Part shown: positions 1 through 11,720 of the stretch, piece by piece
Numbering within the stretch: position 1 is the first letter of the stretch
How the letters are laid out: each line of letters starts with the position of its first letter
From: Agelaius tricolor
Lineage: Eukaryota > Chordata > Aves > Passeriformes > Icteridae
Length of the DNA stretch: 64,000 nucleotides
Reading direction: 5' to 3'
NCBI GenBank assembly: GCA_023055355.1
Contig: JALJCS010000034.1
Coordinates: 944,001-1,008,000 of the forward strand
Position numbers and translations under genes: made by a program
Notes under the pieces: generated by a model
Database searches by the model: none
Told to the model about the DNA's origin: nothing
The model's input: only the letters and a program-made list of their open reading frames with translations

Positions 1-1354
1 TGGTTGGCCAGTGAGCTGTCTGTGTACATGCATGCTGATGTTTTAAATATAAATTTACATGTATTTGATGATGTAGAGATACACACACACAAATACACAT
101 AATTTAGGTCTGCAAACAAAATGATGCTTACAGACACATTTTTACATTGATTGTAAAATGTAAGTGTGACCTTCTAAAATCTGTTTCCCTTTATATCTCC
201 AGCTAAATAAGTATTCAGTGCTACCCAGTATAAAATGACATATGACAGCTACTTGCTTAATTATAATTTTTGCAACTACCTCTTGATTACCATACACAAA
301 AAGGCTCAGTGATTAGTTTTGACTGATTAACTTCTGTTTATAAAAGATACAGAAAAAGACACATGGTGTTGGAGGATGAAATTCTGGTCCTTCAGAAAGA
401 TGAAGCCAAAGAACCTTCCCCAGCAAAAGAGGACAATCCTAAACCATGCCCTGCACAGTCACTCCCAGCAGATGTTGGCCAGCCTGGAAAGATCAGGCAG
501 GCAAGGATAATCAGGAATTCTCCTGTCAGAGTTCCAGCTGGGAATGACTGGGTATGGTGTCAGTCATCTGTGCTCCTGAAACCGGTAGCTTTGTAAAAAT
601 AAGTATATAAACAGATCAATGAATAAATTCCCGGAAGCTGGATCCCTTCTGAACAGCCCATCTTCAAAAGTATTACCCAGGGTCTCTGATAGCAACCAAG
701 CCCTAACAGCTTTTCCCTGAGGATGTGGAGATGCTCTGCAGGCTCTCCTCACATCACCAGCACAACTTTTTCCTCCTTGGTGCTGGTGGCTTGCCCCAGG
801 TGCAAATGTGGTGAGAGAACACACAGTGGGAGACCTTGGGAAAGCACCCTAGGTGATATCCTGGCACGAGGGATGATACCTGACAAGATATTTGCTGTCC
901 ATAAATATTTAAGCGAGTACTGTAGGAAGGCGGCTTGGGGTTTCTTGCAATGTTCTATTTCCTTTAATTGTCAGTATCTCCTTATCAGCTGGTAGATGTG
1001 GTAGGTGTACTGTTATTGTCAAGAAAAACTGATCAAAATATGGGGGAATTTACATACAAATAAAAGCTGCTGGAAATGAACTCTAGTAATCCCAGTGCTC
1101 TGGTTTACCTCATCAAATTTCCTCTCCTCGCCAGTCTGAGCAGAGATGAAGAGATGTGGAATTGCATTCACACCTCCTTCAAGGCAGGAAGAAAAGCAGA
1201 GTGAATTCATCCCTTTTTCTCTTGGATGGAGCCACTTTTACCCAAGTCTGCAGCACCCAGGGAACAACTGCATTAAAAAAAAAAGACTTGTAAGAACAAT
1301 GAAGAATTGGAAGGAAGGTTCAGCCACTGAAATGGAGGCCAGCCCACTGTGAAA
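1..1354. other. 3' flank of GALNT18, no gene seen
   Basis: AT-rich unique-looking sequence beyond the inferred end of the GALNT18 transcript. It has a short CA microsatellite around 82-92. Small open frames (for example 363-596 plus and 564-824 minus) have no splice context or recognisable domain and look like chance. Confidence 0.5.
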
Positions 1355-1522
1355 TGTCAGGGTTTATATTTTACTTTTCTTCCAGTAGCTGCTGCTTTTC
1401 TCTTGGGATATTTTTTCCCTTCTTTTTAATAAATTCTCTTCCCTGCCTCACTTGAGCCCTGGAGCTTTCTCTGGGGTTTTATTAAGTGGTACTGGAGAGG
1501 AAAAATACTTGGGGACATAACA
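1355..1522 (+). mobile_element. LTR-like fragment (possible ERV LTR 3' part)
   Basis: The block opens with TGTCAGGG, has an AATAAA signal at 1428-1433, and continues into a segment ending in ACATAACA. This TG...CA shape with an internal polyadenylation signal resembles the R-U5 end of avian endogenous retrovirus LTRs. At about 170 bp it is too short to be a full LTR, and no target duplication was seen. An ordinary unique sequence remains possible. Confidence 0.3.
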
Positions 1523-1788
1523 CCTCCACACCCCAGACCTTTCCCCTGTATTTGCACACCGGTACCTACCGTGGCCTAGACAGAGCTCTGGAGGGAGAAT
1601 GGAGAAAATCCTCCCTTGCTGTAGCTGCTGGTGTGCAGGTAGAACTCTTTATCCAAAGTCTGCAGAATTCTGATGCTCTGCAGCAACATGCCAGGATCAG
1701 GCTTGGGTTAATGAAGCAATGAAACCAGCACTTAGCTTCCAAATTGATTTCCATGGAGACACCTACCCAGTAATAGTGTTTGGGCTTT

Positions 1789-1794
1789 TTTATT
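1789..1794 (-). promoter_or_regulatory. Candidate GALNT18 polyadenylation signal
   Basis: AATAAA on the minus strand, about 310 nt downstream of the GALNT18 stop codon. It is the first canonical hexamer met after the stop. Cleavage would fall near 1770-1780. Confidence 0.5.
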
Positions 1795-2009
1795 CAATAA
1801 AAGTTTGAGATATAAATATTCTCCATTTGCTTAATAGTTACAGTTGTAAAATATTTTAGGATAGCCTACCCGTCACCTGTCATTCAGCATCTCTATAAAT
1901 GTCGTGAAAACATCATGGTGAAATAAAAACTTCTTATTTCCAGCCCACAAACCCTATTTCCACACACTCACAAAATCAAATCAGAGACAAAAAGGGGAGA
2001 GAAGGAGCT

Positions 2010-2031
2010 GGGGGGACGGGGAGCGGGAGGG
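2010..2031 (+). other. G-quadruplex motif on the strand opposite the GALNT18 mRNA
   Basis: Four G runs (2010-2015, 2018-2021, 2025-2027, 2029-2031) are separated by loops of 2, 3 and 1 bases, which satisfies the standard G3+ N1-7 rule. It lies about 75 bp after the GALNT18 stop codon on the template strand, so the mRNA carries the C-rich complement. Confidence 0.7.
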
Positions 2032-2103
2032 ATACAGTACAGCAGGCGACAATGCAGTACTTGCTACACAGTAGCAAAAGAAATGGGTACAAAATTTAGT
2101 CTG

Positions 2104-2250
2104 CTATAATGACAAGCTTCTCAGGACATTTGTTATGGACCAGCGTTGTCCAGTGCACTTCTGAAGGACCACTTGAAATCCAAATTCATTTTCATTGCTC
2201 TCCTGCAATTCCAGGCAGTGCTTGGATTTTCGGTTCTGGATAGGACCTCC
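2104..2250 (-). CDS. GALNT18: GALNT18 last coding exon (lectin domain C-terminal repeat)
   Basis: Final coding exon of a polypeptide N-acetylgalactosaminyltransferase, a Golgi type II membrane enzyme family that adds GalNAc from UDP-GalNAc to Ser/Thr to start mucin-type O-glycans. It reads 48 codons plus a TAG stop (2104-2106). The acceptor at its high end is a good ...ctacag. The peptide begins GGPIQNRKSKHCLELQ and includes GFQVVLQKC, then GQRWSI, ending NVLRSLSL. The CLE and QxW signatures mark the last repeat of the C-terminal ricin-type beta-trefoil lectin domain. The recalled human GALNT18 C-terminus is nearly the same (ending RSLAS), while recalled GALNT8, GALNT9 and GALNT17 ends differ. 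It starts in phase 0 and matches the phase 0 donor of the exon at 13222. The gene call is strong for the family and good for the paralogue. T18 has been regarded as a weakly active or inactive member of the family; nothing here decides that. Confidence 0.93.
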   Translation of the reverse strand, partial: GGPIQNRKSKHCLELQESNENEFGFQVVLQKCTGQRWSITNVLRSLSL

Positions 2251-5200
2251 CTGTAGAGATTGGGGCAAAAAGAAGAAGAAAAAGAAAAAGAGGGGTTTGT
2301 GTTAAACACTGACCTTGTTGCATTGCTCCTGCGGGGTAACAGAAGTTATAGAACATTCCAGTGTCCATCTACTGTGAAAACCTTTACAGTTAGAGACAAG
2401 GTGAGGATTTGCTGGATTTGGAATGAAGGTTCCTTTGTTGCAGGCTGGTTTAATCTCTGATGCAGTTTGCAATAGTCTCAATTGCCTGGTTTCCATTTCA
2501 GCAAATGGGATTTCTGGAATGGAGCTGTGTTTCTACCCATGCATTTTAACCATAAAAAAGCCAAAAGCTTTCCTGTTTGCTTGAGTTCCCTGATTTTGTG
2601 GTTCTGCTGCACTTCTGAACACCAAAATAAGGCAAAACACAGCCATGGTATGCTGCATAAATGATCAAATGCAAAAACTGTTTTTTCCTTGAATACTGAA
2701 ATGTCTTTTATAATCTTTTCTTGCTAATTCTCAGTATTGATTCTGTTCAATTCCCAGCTTAATGCTGCCTTATTAAAGCCTTGCCTTCATTGTTGAGTTG
2801 CATCAAGCTTTAAATCTGCTATCACACAAAAACCTATAGACCTCAATTACAATTAAATTGTCATGCAGGTGACATAAATTACATTTCCCCCTCTTGAAAT
2901 CTATTTTCAGTTGGTTCTCTCCTCCTCTCTCCTGTCTAAGGAAGGCAACAGATAACGTGTACACATCAGGGTCTGGGAGGTTTCTGCCAAGATACATGGA
3001 GATAGAGTAGGGTAAATTGCACACAGGTCTGAAAGTGGCTTTCTCTAAAAAGGACCTTGGGCTTGTGTAGAGAATCACTGGCTGAATCTGTAAATCAAAG
3101 AAAGGATTTGGTGCAGATTAGTACACCTGAAGTATGGAAGGAGCAGAAGCATTCAAATCGCTTATAGGTACGATGGGAAAAAAGAGTTTCTGTAAAAAAC
3201 CCAAACTGAATACCCAATTCCATACAAAAGCCCACCACCTCATAGCTCTGTTCAAGTCTGTGTTGTCCCTTGTATTATAAAGTCATTACAAAGTGGAAGG
3301 ACATTGGCACAAACCCCACAGAAAGGCTGTGTGCTGTTCCCCAGCCAGGGGCAGCTTGTGCCACTCAGGGCAGGTTCTGCTTCATGCACACAGGTGGCTC
3401 AGGGTCCCCTCCTATCCCACCAGTAATGCTTAGCGAGAACTTTCTCTGAGATGGGACTTCTAAAATACCATTTTGGGCCTGGTTAATGAAATACAGAATT
3501 AGGTTTGAAAGCTCCACATTTTAAATATAGCTTTGGACAAGAGGGACATTTCTAGAATAATCCACAAAAATTTGAAACGTGTGGCTCCCATAAATCCTCC
3601 TGGTAGGCCTATGTGCAGCCTTGATAAAACTCCCACTGATTACTTTGCCAGACAGACAGGCTTGCAGAGGCATTTAATACACCTCCATAATGAAATGCTG
3701 AATGAACTGTATTTTCCCACTGCTGTGTAACTGTTATTGACATTTGTATTAATAACAGTAGTTAAATTTGGCTGCCTGGTGGGAAAATAAACTCCAAACT
3801 ATCCAAAAGTAATAACACTGCACGACATACAAGAAATTTGAAGAAACTAAGATGAAATTTTTTTCAGTTCTGTATTATATGCCATTTCTTGTCTTATCCT
3901 AGACACTCACAGTTTATCCCTGCCCCTCCACCAATCTCATTCCCCCATTCCCTTTGTTACTTTGGCCTTCTGGAGATCACTGCAGCGAGGTTGATTTTTT
4001 TTTCTCCAAGTTAATTTAATGAGCTCTGAACCAGATTATTCACATGTGAAACTCTGAGGTAATGGATATTTTCTCATTGTGAAAGGAACAGTTATCCTGT
4101 TTTCTTCCAGAATAACATTTCTATCCTTGATGAAAGCTGTAGAGTGTGGTTTTCCACTGGGGAGACTCAGGGTTGCATGGCACCCAGGCTCAGCTCTCTT
4201 GGCTTAAACTGGCAATTGGGAATTACACCTTACAAGTGTTTCTGCCTAAAGCCAAAATCAAGATGAACTTCCCTGTGTTCTCAGCTGATGCTGGAGGTGC
4301 TTGTGTCGCTGTTAGCTATGTAAAGCAGTTTTGCATCTTCCATTTATTGGTTGTCTCTCATCCGACTTCTGGTGCTTGAGACATTCTCAGCTTGGAACCT
4401 GCACTGAAGCTGAGGAAAGTTGTCCCACTTTGTCTTGTTAGAAAACTGCCTTAGTTGGGGTCCATTATTTGCCTGATTTCTGGACTTGGGATATGACTCT
4501 GTGCATGGCACTCTTAGGCTTCTCCTGTCATTTCTAATTTACTGGCGTAAGAACAGGAACAGAATTCCCTCTCTCCATTTTTTTGTGAAGTACAGCACTT
4601 GGAGCTCTGTTAGGTAGAGGAAGGCACAGGGTTAAAACTTAAAGACTGCCATGAGGACTTAGAATCTTTCTGCTTAATTCCCATTTGTGTCAGTGGTTAA
4701 GGGTTTCTTTCACTTGAATGGGCTGAAATGCCACGTGGATTTGGGGGCGGAGGAAGGAGGATGTTCACTGTGGAGACAACGTTTTTTCCTTTTTTCTAAA
4801 TTTTGTAGAGCAGACCTAGGTGTTATAGTAAATGTGTTCATGAGAAACACTAATACAGGCAGCTACACAAACTAAGTGTAAACCATTCCTAAGGAAAAAC
4901 AAAACAAACAAGCAACCAAAAAACCATATTTAAAGCCCCCTCACACTCCTTCACTCTCTCTGAAGTGCCCTCATGTAAAATCTGGCTTTTATTTAACAGA
5001 AACAAGGGAGTTGGGAGATAAAAAGCCAAGGAAGCTCTTTTTGATGTGGGGAAAGTGCTCTGCATTGGCTACTGAAAACCAGCCAGCTGAGTATATTGGA
5101 GCTGCTGTATGGAATACAAAGAGACACCAAAATTAAGTTGTGGTTCATGTGTGTGAATTGAGTATTGCAGGGAGCACAGATGCTTCTAGCAAGATGTGCT

Positions 5201-8200
5201 TTTTTTAACCACAAAAGGGAAATGTGAAGGCTCAAGCCCTGTGAGGAGCTAAGCTGTTCTGTTTCCAAGAGATGAGAGGCCTGTGCAGAGCCTCAGCCTT
5301 CAGCCTTCAGAGTGGGTGCAGTGCACACTTTACTCAGAGTCATTAAGAAAATTAAATCCTCCCCAAAGAGTTAGGCCCAAACATTCTGCAAGTGTTTTGA
5401 AAGCCAGTGGCTGCACTCTGCCCCGGGGGCTCTGGTGAAATCCAGCTGTGGTGAACGTGTGAGGACGGGGCTGCAGCACAGCTGGATGAGCACTCCCAGC
5501 TCACCTGCACAGCAGCTCTTCAGGGCACTGGGCAGATCATTTAAACCCCCACAGAGCCACTTGTTCTCCTCTGCACAGGGCCTTGAATGTGTCCTACAGC
5601 AATGGCCTGGGGTGCAGCAAGGAAGAAAGGCAGGATGAGCACGGCTGGCTTTCAGATCCACACAGACAGGGAGGAACAAGAGCAGTGCCTGGTTCAGCTC
5701 TGCCTCTGCTTTGGCTTTAGAACTGCTCTGAAGTACAGGGAGGAAGGTTTCTATACTCAATTCACACACATTACTTAAAATTTCCTGTTATTTTTCTACT
5801 TACTGTGTCTGTTTTCACCCCTTCATATGCCCAATCCAAACCTGGGACAGTGGTACTGTCCTGTCAGCTCTGGACTGCTGACAGTGCACCTAATACAGGC
5901 TGCAAAGCCTGAACTAGTGAGCTGTGTAAGGATTAAAGCACACAAACTGAGTAACTCCAGGAAAAAAATGAGCAGGCAGGACTGAGGCATCAAAAGCTAA
6001 CACTGTCTTGTGCTCCTCTAACTGGCCTGGCCTCCAAATTCCAGCATTCCTGAATGGTTTCTGCAGTCTGTTGCCATCATTAGCATTTGGAACCCTAAAG
6101 CCAAATGCAGGCAAAGGTGCCCTTTAAGTGAATTATTTTTTGCCTTTTTTTATAGTAAGCAGTTATCCAGACTTGTATAAAACTCTCATAATTGGATTTA
6201 CTGCATGCTTGGCAAAAGGGTTTATTGTGTTACTACACTTCATGCTCACTGAAAGGAGAGATGCCCATCTGGGTTCCTTCCCCCATTCTAGGCAAGATCT
6301 CTACTTTCCAATTTAAAGGCAAAACTTGATAGCCTAGAGTAATGTCTTTAAGCATGAAACATTAAACATAATTCTGTAGACTGAAAGAAGTTTCAAGAGG
6401 CATTGTGGGCAATTGAACAGAATTAGGATTAAGAGCACTGATGATGAGAGACAGCTCAATGGCAGAAGGAGTCTCAAGAGGATAAATAAGCATCCAGGTC
6501 AACTCTTCTGTAAAAAATGGACTGAACGTGTCAGCACTAACAGGTTTGACTGGGAACTGCATGGTTTTTGCAAAGCAAATTGAAGCAATTCCTGTGAGAA
6601 ACACAAATGTTCTCAGCTCCTGCTGGTACCCAGACACACAGAAGGCTGACTGGGTGATTTGTAAGTGTACTGTTAATGCTAACACTGTCCCAAGTCAACA
6701 TCCTGTACACAGAGTGGAAAGCAACGCTTCTGACTTCCTTCAGAGTTACTGCACTTTCTGCATTTCTACTGGATGGAAGGGGGTTCCTTCCCAGTCCTTC
6801 ACTAAAGCAGAATTTATCCAGTGCCATGGCATTTAAGGACACCATCTGCTGTGCCTGCAACCCCTTGCAGTACAAAGTTGTGCAAAGCAATCAGACAGTT
6901 TAGACAGGCTAGTTTTTGCTGAACTGTTCTATGGGATCTGTTTTGGTTTACTGGGGGTGGCAGATGCACAGGTACCAAACCTGATCACTCTGTAAGGCCC
7001 GGTCACTTGCAGAGAAGAAGGATGAGGGCTGGAGGTTGTCAGCATTACTGCAAATCAGACTGATGGCTGTTTTTAAGGACTTACTCTAAAGGGAACACTT
7101 TTCCTTTCAGAGTTTACACCTGCTTTTTGCTCATCATATTAAGGCTCCTGTTATTCTGCCTGAAAGAGAAAAAACATGCTTGCCTAAACCTGGATTTTTC
7201 AGAAAAAGGTCCTTAAAGGTTAATAAGTATATCCAGCCTCCTATCACATACACTGTATAGATCACTGCATTCTCCAGTCTATTAATTTTCTATGTGGACC
7301 TCAACCAGTGACCTCAAATATTTACATGTTCACTCTGCCTTTGAGGCAGAAACTCTAATCTTTGCTGTTGCTTTGATACATTTGAATCAAAGAATTATGG
7401 TGAGGTGTATGAGACAATCTCCACTTCAAACAGAACACTTGATCTCCTTGTGCATTTCCCAGGAATACTGGGCTACATTTTCAGTGACTCTTAGTACACC
7501 AAATTTAAACCTAAAGAAAACTACTCAAATTATACAAAAAAGATATCTATTTTTTTCCTCCGTGTGATTCACCTCTGTATGGATGTGGAAGCAATAAAAA
7601 AATGTTCACAGGAAGAAGGGAATAATTTATCCCATCCAGTAATTTATGCATTTTCAGTATTGCCCATTTCTTAGAAATATTGGATGATGGTATTCAGTTT
7701 AAATTTTCTGCTTTTTAGCTGTATAAAGGACACAGATATATATAACATAGAGGAAATGAATTAACCTCTTCTTGAATGCAAAGAAGTATGACAAATTTTA
7801 CAACTCTTTGTCTAACAGGTGTGCTGGAAGTAAAGCAGGCTCTTGAACATATCCTTTCCTGTTCAAATGTTTCATCAATTAACTTGAACTATTTTAATTC
7901 AAATATTTCTCACTCAAGTATATTGACAGCTGCCCTTACTCAAACACATGCTTCCTAATATATTTTAGATGAGTACTGTGAAAATGAGGTGCATTTAACT
8001 GCTTTTATGTATATGAAGTATCATATACAGCAGGTTTATATATTAAAAATATATTGTTATCTGTTCAGCTATTTGGATCTTTGTTTAAAGGGTAGCTAAG
8101 CACATGAGAATTTTTACAAGACTCACTTAAAATCTGAATTCATTTTTCCAGTACTAAACAAAACTAATTATGATGTACAATGTAAACTTAAGTAGTGCTA

Positions 8201-10811
8201 TAGTAGGGATCAGCCAAACCATTTCTTAAGGGAAATGTAAACTCTTTCCCTCCTCCTGCACTCCAGTTCTGTTGTCAGGCACTGGCATCCACTTGCTGGT
8301 ACTCAGTGTGTAAACACTGTGAAACATCCTCTGACAGAGGGATCAGGCACACCATTCAACAGTTACACAGCTTCAATGTCTGCATCACAATTTTGTCTCA
8401 TTCCTTTCCCAAGACATCTGAGTGTTCAGGTTTTACATGATCATAAATGCTACATTTTCCTAATGCTGCACTAAATTTTTAATACTGCAGCTGTGACAAA
8501 TCAAATGAAGCAGCCTCATCTGCATGTCCAGAGCAGGATTTAATAACTAGACATCTGTGCAATCATTTTCTGTTTTCTTTACTCTAGACTGGATGGTCTG
8601 ATTTGCTTACTCTCTCCAGGATGTAGAAATAGACTGTACTGTTAATTAAGGTTTTAAAATAAAAGCAATTAAACCTGGTACAAGGAAATGCAGCTTCATT
8701 CAGAGAATGTAATTGGAATAGAAAAGAAATTAGAGAGATGCAGCATAAAAATCAGAAATGGAACACGTGGATCTCTACCTATCACTAACATTTCTCCACA
8801 TATAAAAAAAATTATCACAGATTTCTAACAGGTTGCAGTCCTGGTAATAGCAAGATTAAGAAAAATAATAACCTGAAAATAATTAAATTCAAGCCTTTAC
8901 TGAAATACCAAGAAGCTCTTCAGGATATCACCGCTGGAAATGTGTTTCACTACAGAAAATTGGGATAAGACTACAAAACCAGAAGTTTTGGAGAAGAATA
9001 CATTAGCCAGACTAAGATATTTTACAGAAAGTAAACATGAATTATTACTCAATCAGCAGGGGCCAGGAAATCTTCCTGACATGCTAGAAAAACACGCAGA
9101 AACAGCTATTCTAGGTGTATGATGAGATTTTTGTAATTAATTACTGAACACTGTCTCAGGGCTGGGGGGTGGCTGTGGCAGAGTGGAAAGCAGATTAAAA
9201 AGGGAATCCTTTATCCCTACATGGCCCTGATAATGATGGGAAATGCAGAACTTAGAGCTGCATGCATTGTTGGTTTTTATGGGGCAGCAAACCCAGATGA
9301 TGCTGGGTTGTGTTGATGCTCTGAGAGCCAGGGTTGCCTAGCAAGCCGTTTGTGAAAAGGAAGGACTGGCTCCATGCCCTGCAGCTGAGGATGCTGTGCT
9401 GGGCTTTTCTGACCACAGCTGTCCTGAGCAACCCCTACCAGCACTCAGCAAGAACTGCCTGGTTGGGAACTTGAAGGAGTAAGCTGCAGAGATGCATGCT
9501 GATGGGGGATGATTCACAGATGGGTATTTCTGATTTTATTTTCCTCATCACTAAAGGGGATGATGTTCACACTTGTCTTTTGTGTCCTCCCTTGCCCTAA
9601 TCTGCCTGCTTATGCTACTGGGCAGCACTCAGAAACCTCCATATGCAGAACCCACCACATTCAGTGCTCACTGGCTACTCTGTGCTCCAGCTCTGATACT
9701 CAAGCACTAAATTAGAACTTAAGATGTGTTTCTAAACTATGTCAGTTCACAGCAACAACTGCTACATTTTATACTCCCTCTAGTAGAAGAGTTGGATATA
9801 GGCAAATCCTGCATTTTAAACACTTCTGGAGTCATATGTGAGACTTAACCTATGGAAAATATCCCAAGTTAATGCTTTGCCCAATGTTTTCTGCAGGGTA
9901 ATTCTTCTCTAACTAAACCCAGAATTCTTTCCTATCTTTTCATTTATTGTGCCATGCAACAGCTGCTTTTGTAGTGAAACAATACCTTGATACAACCAAG
10001 AAAAAACCAGGAGTGCTGGAGACATTTGCTTTATTTGTTTTAGCACTGCATTTTGTGAAACTCTCAGAAAAGTTACCTTTTTCATTCTGAGATTACATAA
10101 ATTATTTCTGCAAACAACTCAGGCTTGATTTATCTGCTGTGATCTAGGCCTGCTTCAAGATGTTCAAAGTGTAAGACAGAGGAAGGCAACAAAGCTGTTT
10201 TGAAGTGTGATGGACTGTTCAGATGGTGGGGAATTACAAAACACAGTAACATGAAATAAAACCAGAACTTTGCTTAGTAGGGGAATGGACATCAGTGGGA
10301 CCTGCCTTTAGCATTCCAAAGGATGCATACCTGTGAATAGCAGTGAGGAACTGGTGAACAAAGCTTCTAAGGAAAAAATAAGTGTTAGGTTAAAAATTTG
10401 CTACAGCTATTGGTGATTTATCAGAGTACAGGAAACCTGTTGAATTCCCTGTCTCAGACATCAGTGTTCAGCGACTGACTAGATGTTTCTGATGGCTGAG
10501 TTAATTTTAAGAGTGCTGATAGCTCTTTTTAGGCATGCTGAGATGATCATTCAGACAAATCAAGCCTCAATCTTCTCCAAGAGAGCAAATCAGGGGTCAA
10601 GAAGGAAATCCTCCTCTTGGACTTACAGTGAATTGCTGGCTCACAACAGCTCATTTCTGTGAAACTGCAAGCACTGCCCATTGCCTGGGACAGTCTTCTG
10701 GATTAGGTAAATAATCCACTTAAATAATTTTGTGATCTGTGATGCAGCAAGTTGTATATTCCTAGGTTTTGCCTTCCTATTTGGTTTTAATAAAAGTAAT
10801 ATCCCTGTTGT
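2251..10811 (-). other. GALNT18 last intron, left part
   Basis: About 8.5 kb of AT-rich intron between the last and penultimate exons. Open frames on both strands (for example 5371-5769 minus and 6362-6890 minus) show no family signature. A somewhat GC-richer patch at about 5400-5650 has no recognisable identity. No interspersed repeat was recognised with confidence. Confidence 0.6.
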
Positions 10812-11150
10812 ACATAGAATTACAGAAGTGTCCTTTCAGATCATTGAGTTCAACTATTAATTCAACACTATCAATTTCATAACCAAACCAAACCATGTCC
10901 CTAAGTGCCACTTTTAGGTGTCTTTTCAATATCCAGGAATGGGGACTGCACCACTTCCCTGGGCAGCCTATTCCCCTGCCTGACAACCCTTCCCTGATAT
11001 CCAATCTAAACCTCCTCTGGCACAGCTCGAGGCCATTTCCTCTCCTCCTAGCTCTGAGAAAAGATACCAACACCCACCTGGCTACAGCCTCCCCTCACAA
11101 AGAGCAATGAGGGCCCCAGGAGCCTCCTTTTCTTCTGACTATACACCCCC
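10812..11150 (-). mobile_element. CR1 LINE 3' end (part 1, split by LTR)
   Basis: The segment has the CR1 3'-end landmarks in inverted orientation: a CATAGAAT-type terminal motif at 10815, then the conserved blocks around 'accatgtccctaagtgccac', 'cacttccctgggcagcct' and 'tgatatccaatctaaacc'. It stops in the block that precedes the LTR at 11152, and its continuation resumes after 11581. It is a 5'-truncated non-LTR retrotransposon copy with no intact ORF. Confidence 0.85.
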
Positions 11151-11151
11151 A

Positions 11152-11581
11152 TGCCACCATGGCATTTTCTGAAAAATCCTCTTTGCCCAGGATTTTCTCC
11201 TGGGAAGCTGAGAAGCCTCAGGGAGGAAGGAAAACAATAATTATCTGATGGCTGCTCCTGTGTTTGCTGCTTTGGAATGTGGCTTGGGCATTGTTTACCA
11301 ACAGGTGAATGTTTGATTGGTTCCATGTGAATTGTTTTAATTTAATGGCCAATCATGGTCCAGCTGTGCTGAGGCTCTGAGGAGTCTCAAGTTTTTATTA
11401 TTATTCATTCTTGTTAAGTCTTCTGATGTATCCTTTCTCTTTCTTTAGTATAGTTTTAGTATAGCATTCTAGAATAGAATAGAATAGAATAGAATAACAG
11501 CATAGCCTATCATAATAAATCAGCCCTCTGGGAACATGGAGTCAGATTTTCATCTCTCACCTCGTCCTGGGGACCCTCACA
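11152..11581 (+). mobile_element. Solo LTR, songbird ERV family (copy 1), inside CR1
   Basis: About 430 bp starting TGCCACC and ending CCCTCACA. It shares long stretches with the segments at 17238, 33056 and 60235: the block after the start reading 'ggattttctcctgggaag', a 'ccatgtgaattgtttt' block, 'tttctctttctttagtatag', an AATAAA near 11514, and the 'atggagtcaga' block near the end. No internal retroviral region lies beside it, so it is a solo LTR. It interrupts a CR1 element. A clean target-site duplication could not be read. Confidence 0.8.
11471..11496 (+). repeat. (AGAAT)n microsatellite inside the LTR
   Basis: About five tandem copies of the pentamer AGAAT within LTR copy 1. The other three LTR copies lack this expansion, so it arose after insertion. 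Confidence 0.9.
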
Positions 11582-11589
11582 AACACCAC

Positions 11590-11720
11590 ATCCCCATCTC
11601 CCTCAGCCTCGTGCTCCAGACCTGTCACCAGCTCTGCTGCCCTGCTCTGGGCACCTCCCAGCATCTCCATGTCCTGCTGACAGTGAGGGGTCCAAACCTA
11701 TACACATTCACATCCTGCAG
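11590..11720 (-). mobile_element. CR1 LINE (part 2, continuation past LTR)
   Basis: It resumes the CR1 order expected after the block at 11100-11150: 'cctcagcctcgtgctccaga', then 'cagctctgctgccctgctct' and 'gtgaggggtccaaac'. Orientation and order match part 1, so both pieces are one insertion split by the LTR. Confidence 0.8.

Larger units (their letters stand above)
1775..2103 (-). other. GALNT18: GALNT18 3'UTR (inferred)
   Basis: The region lies between the stop codon at 2104-2106 and the first good minus-strand polyadenylation signal. Its end is inferred from that signal and not seen directly; longer 3'UTRs using sites further left are possible. The transcript strand here is C-rich opposite the G-run motif at 2010-2031. 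Confidence 0.5.
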
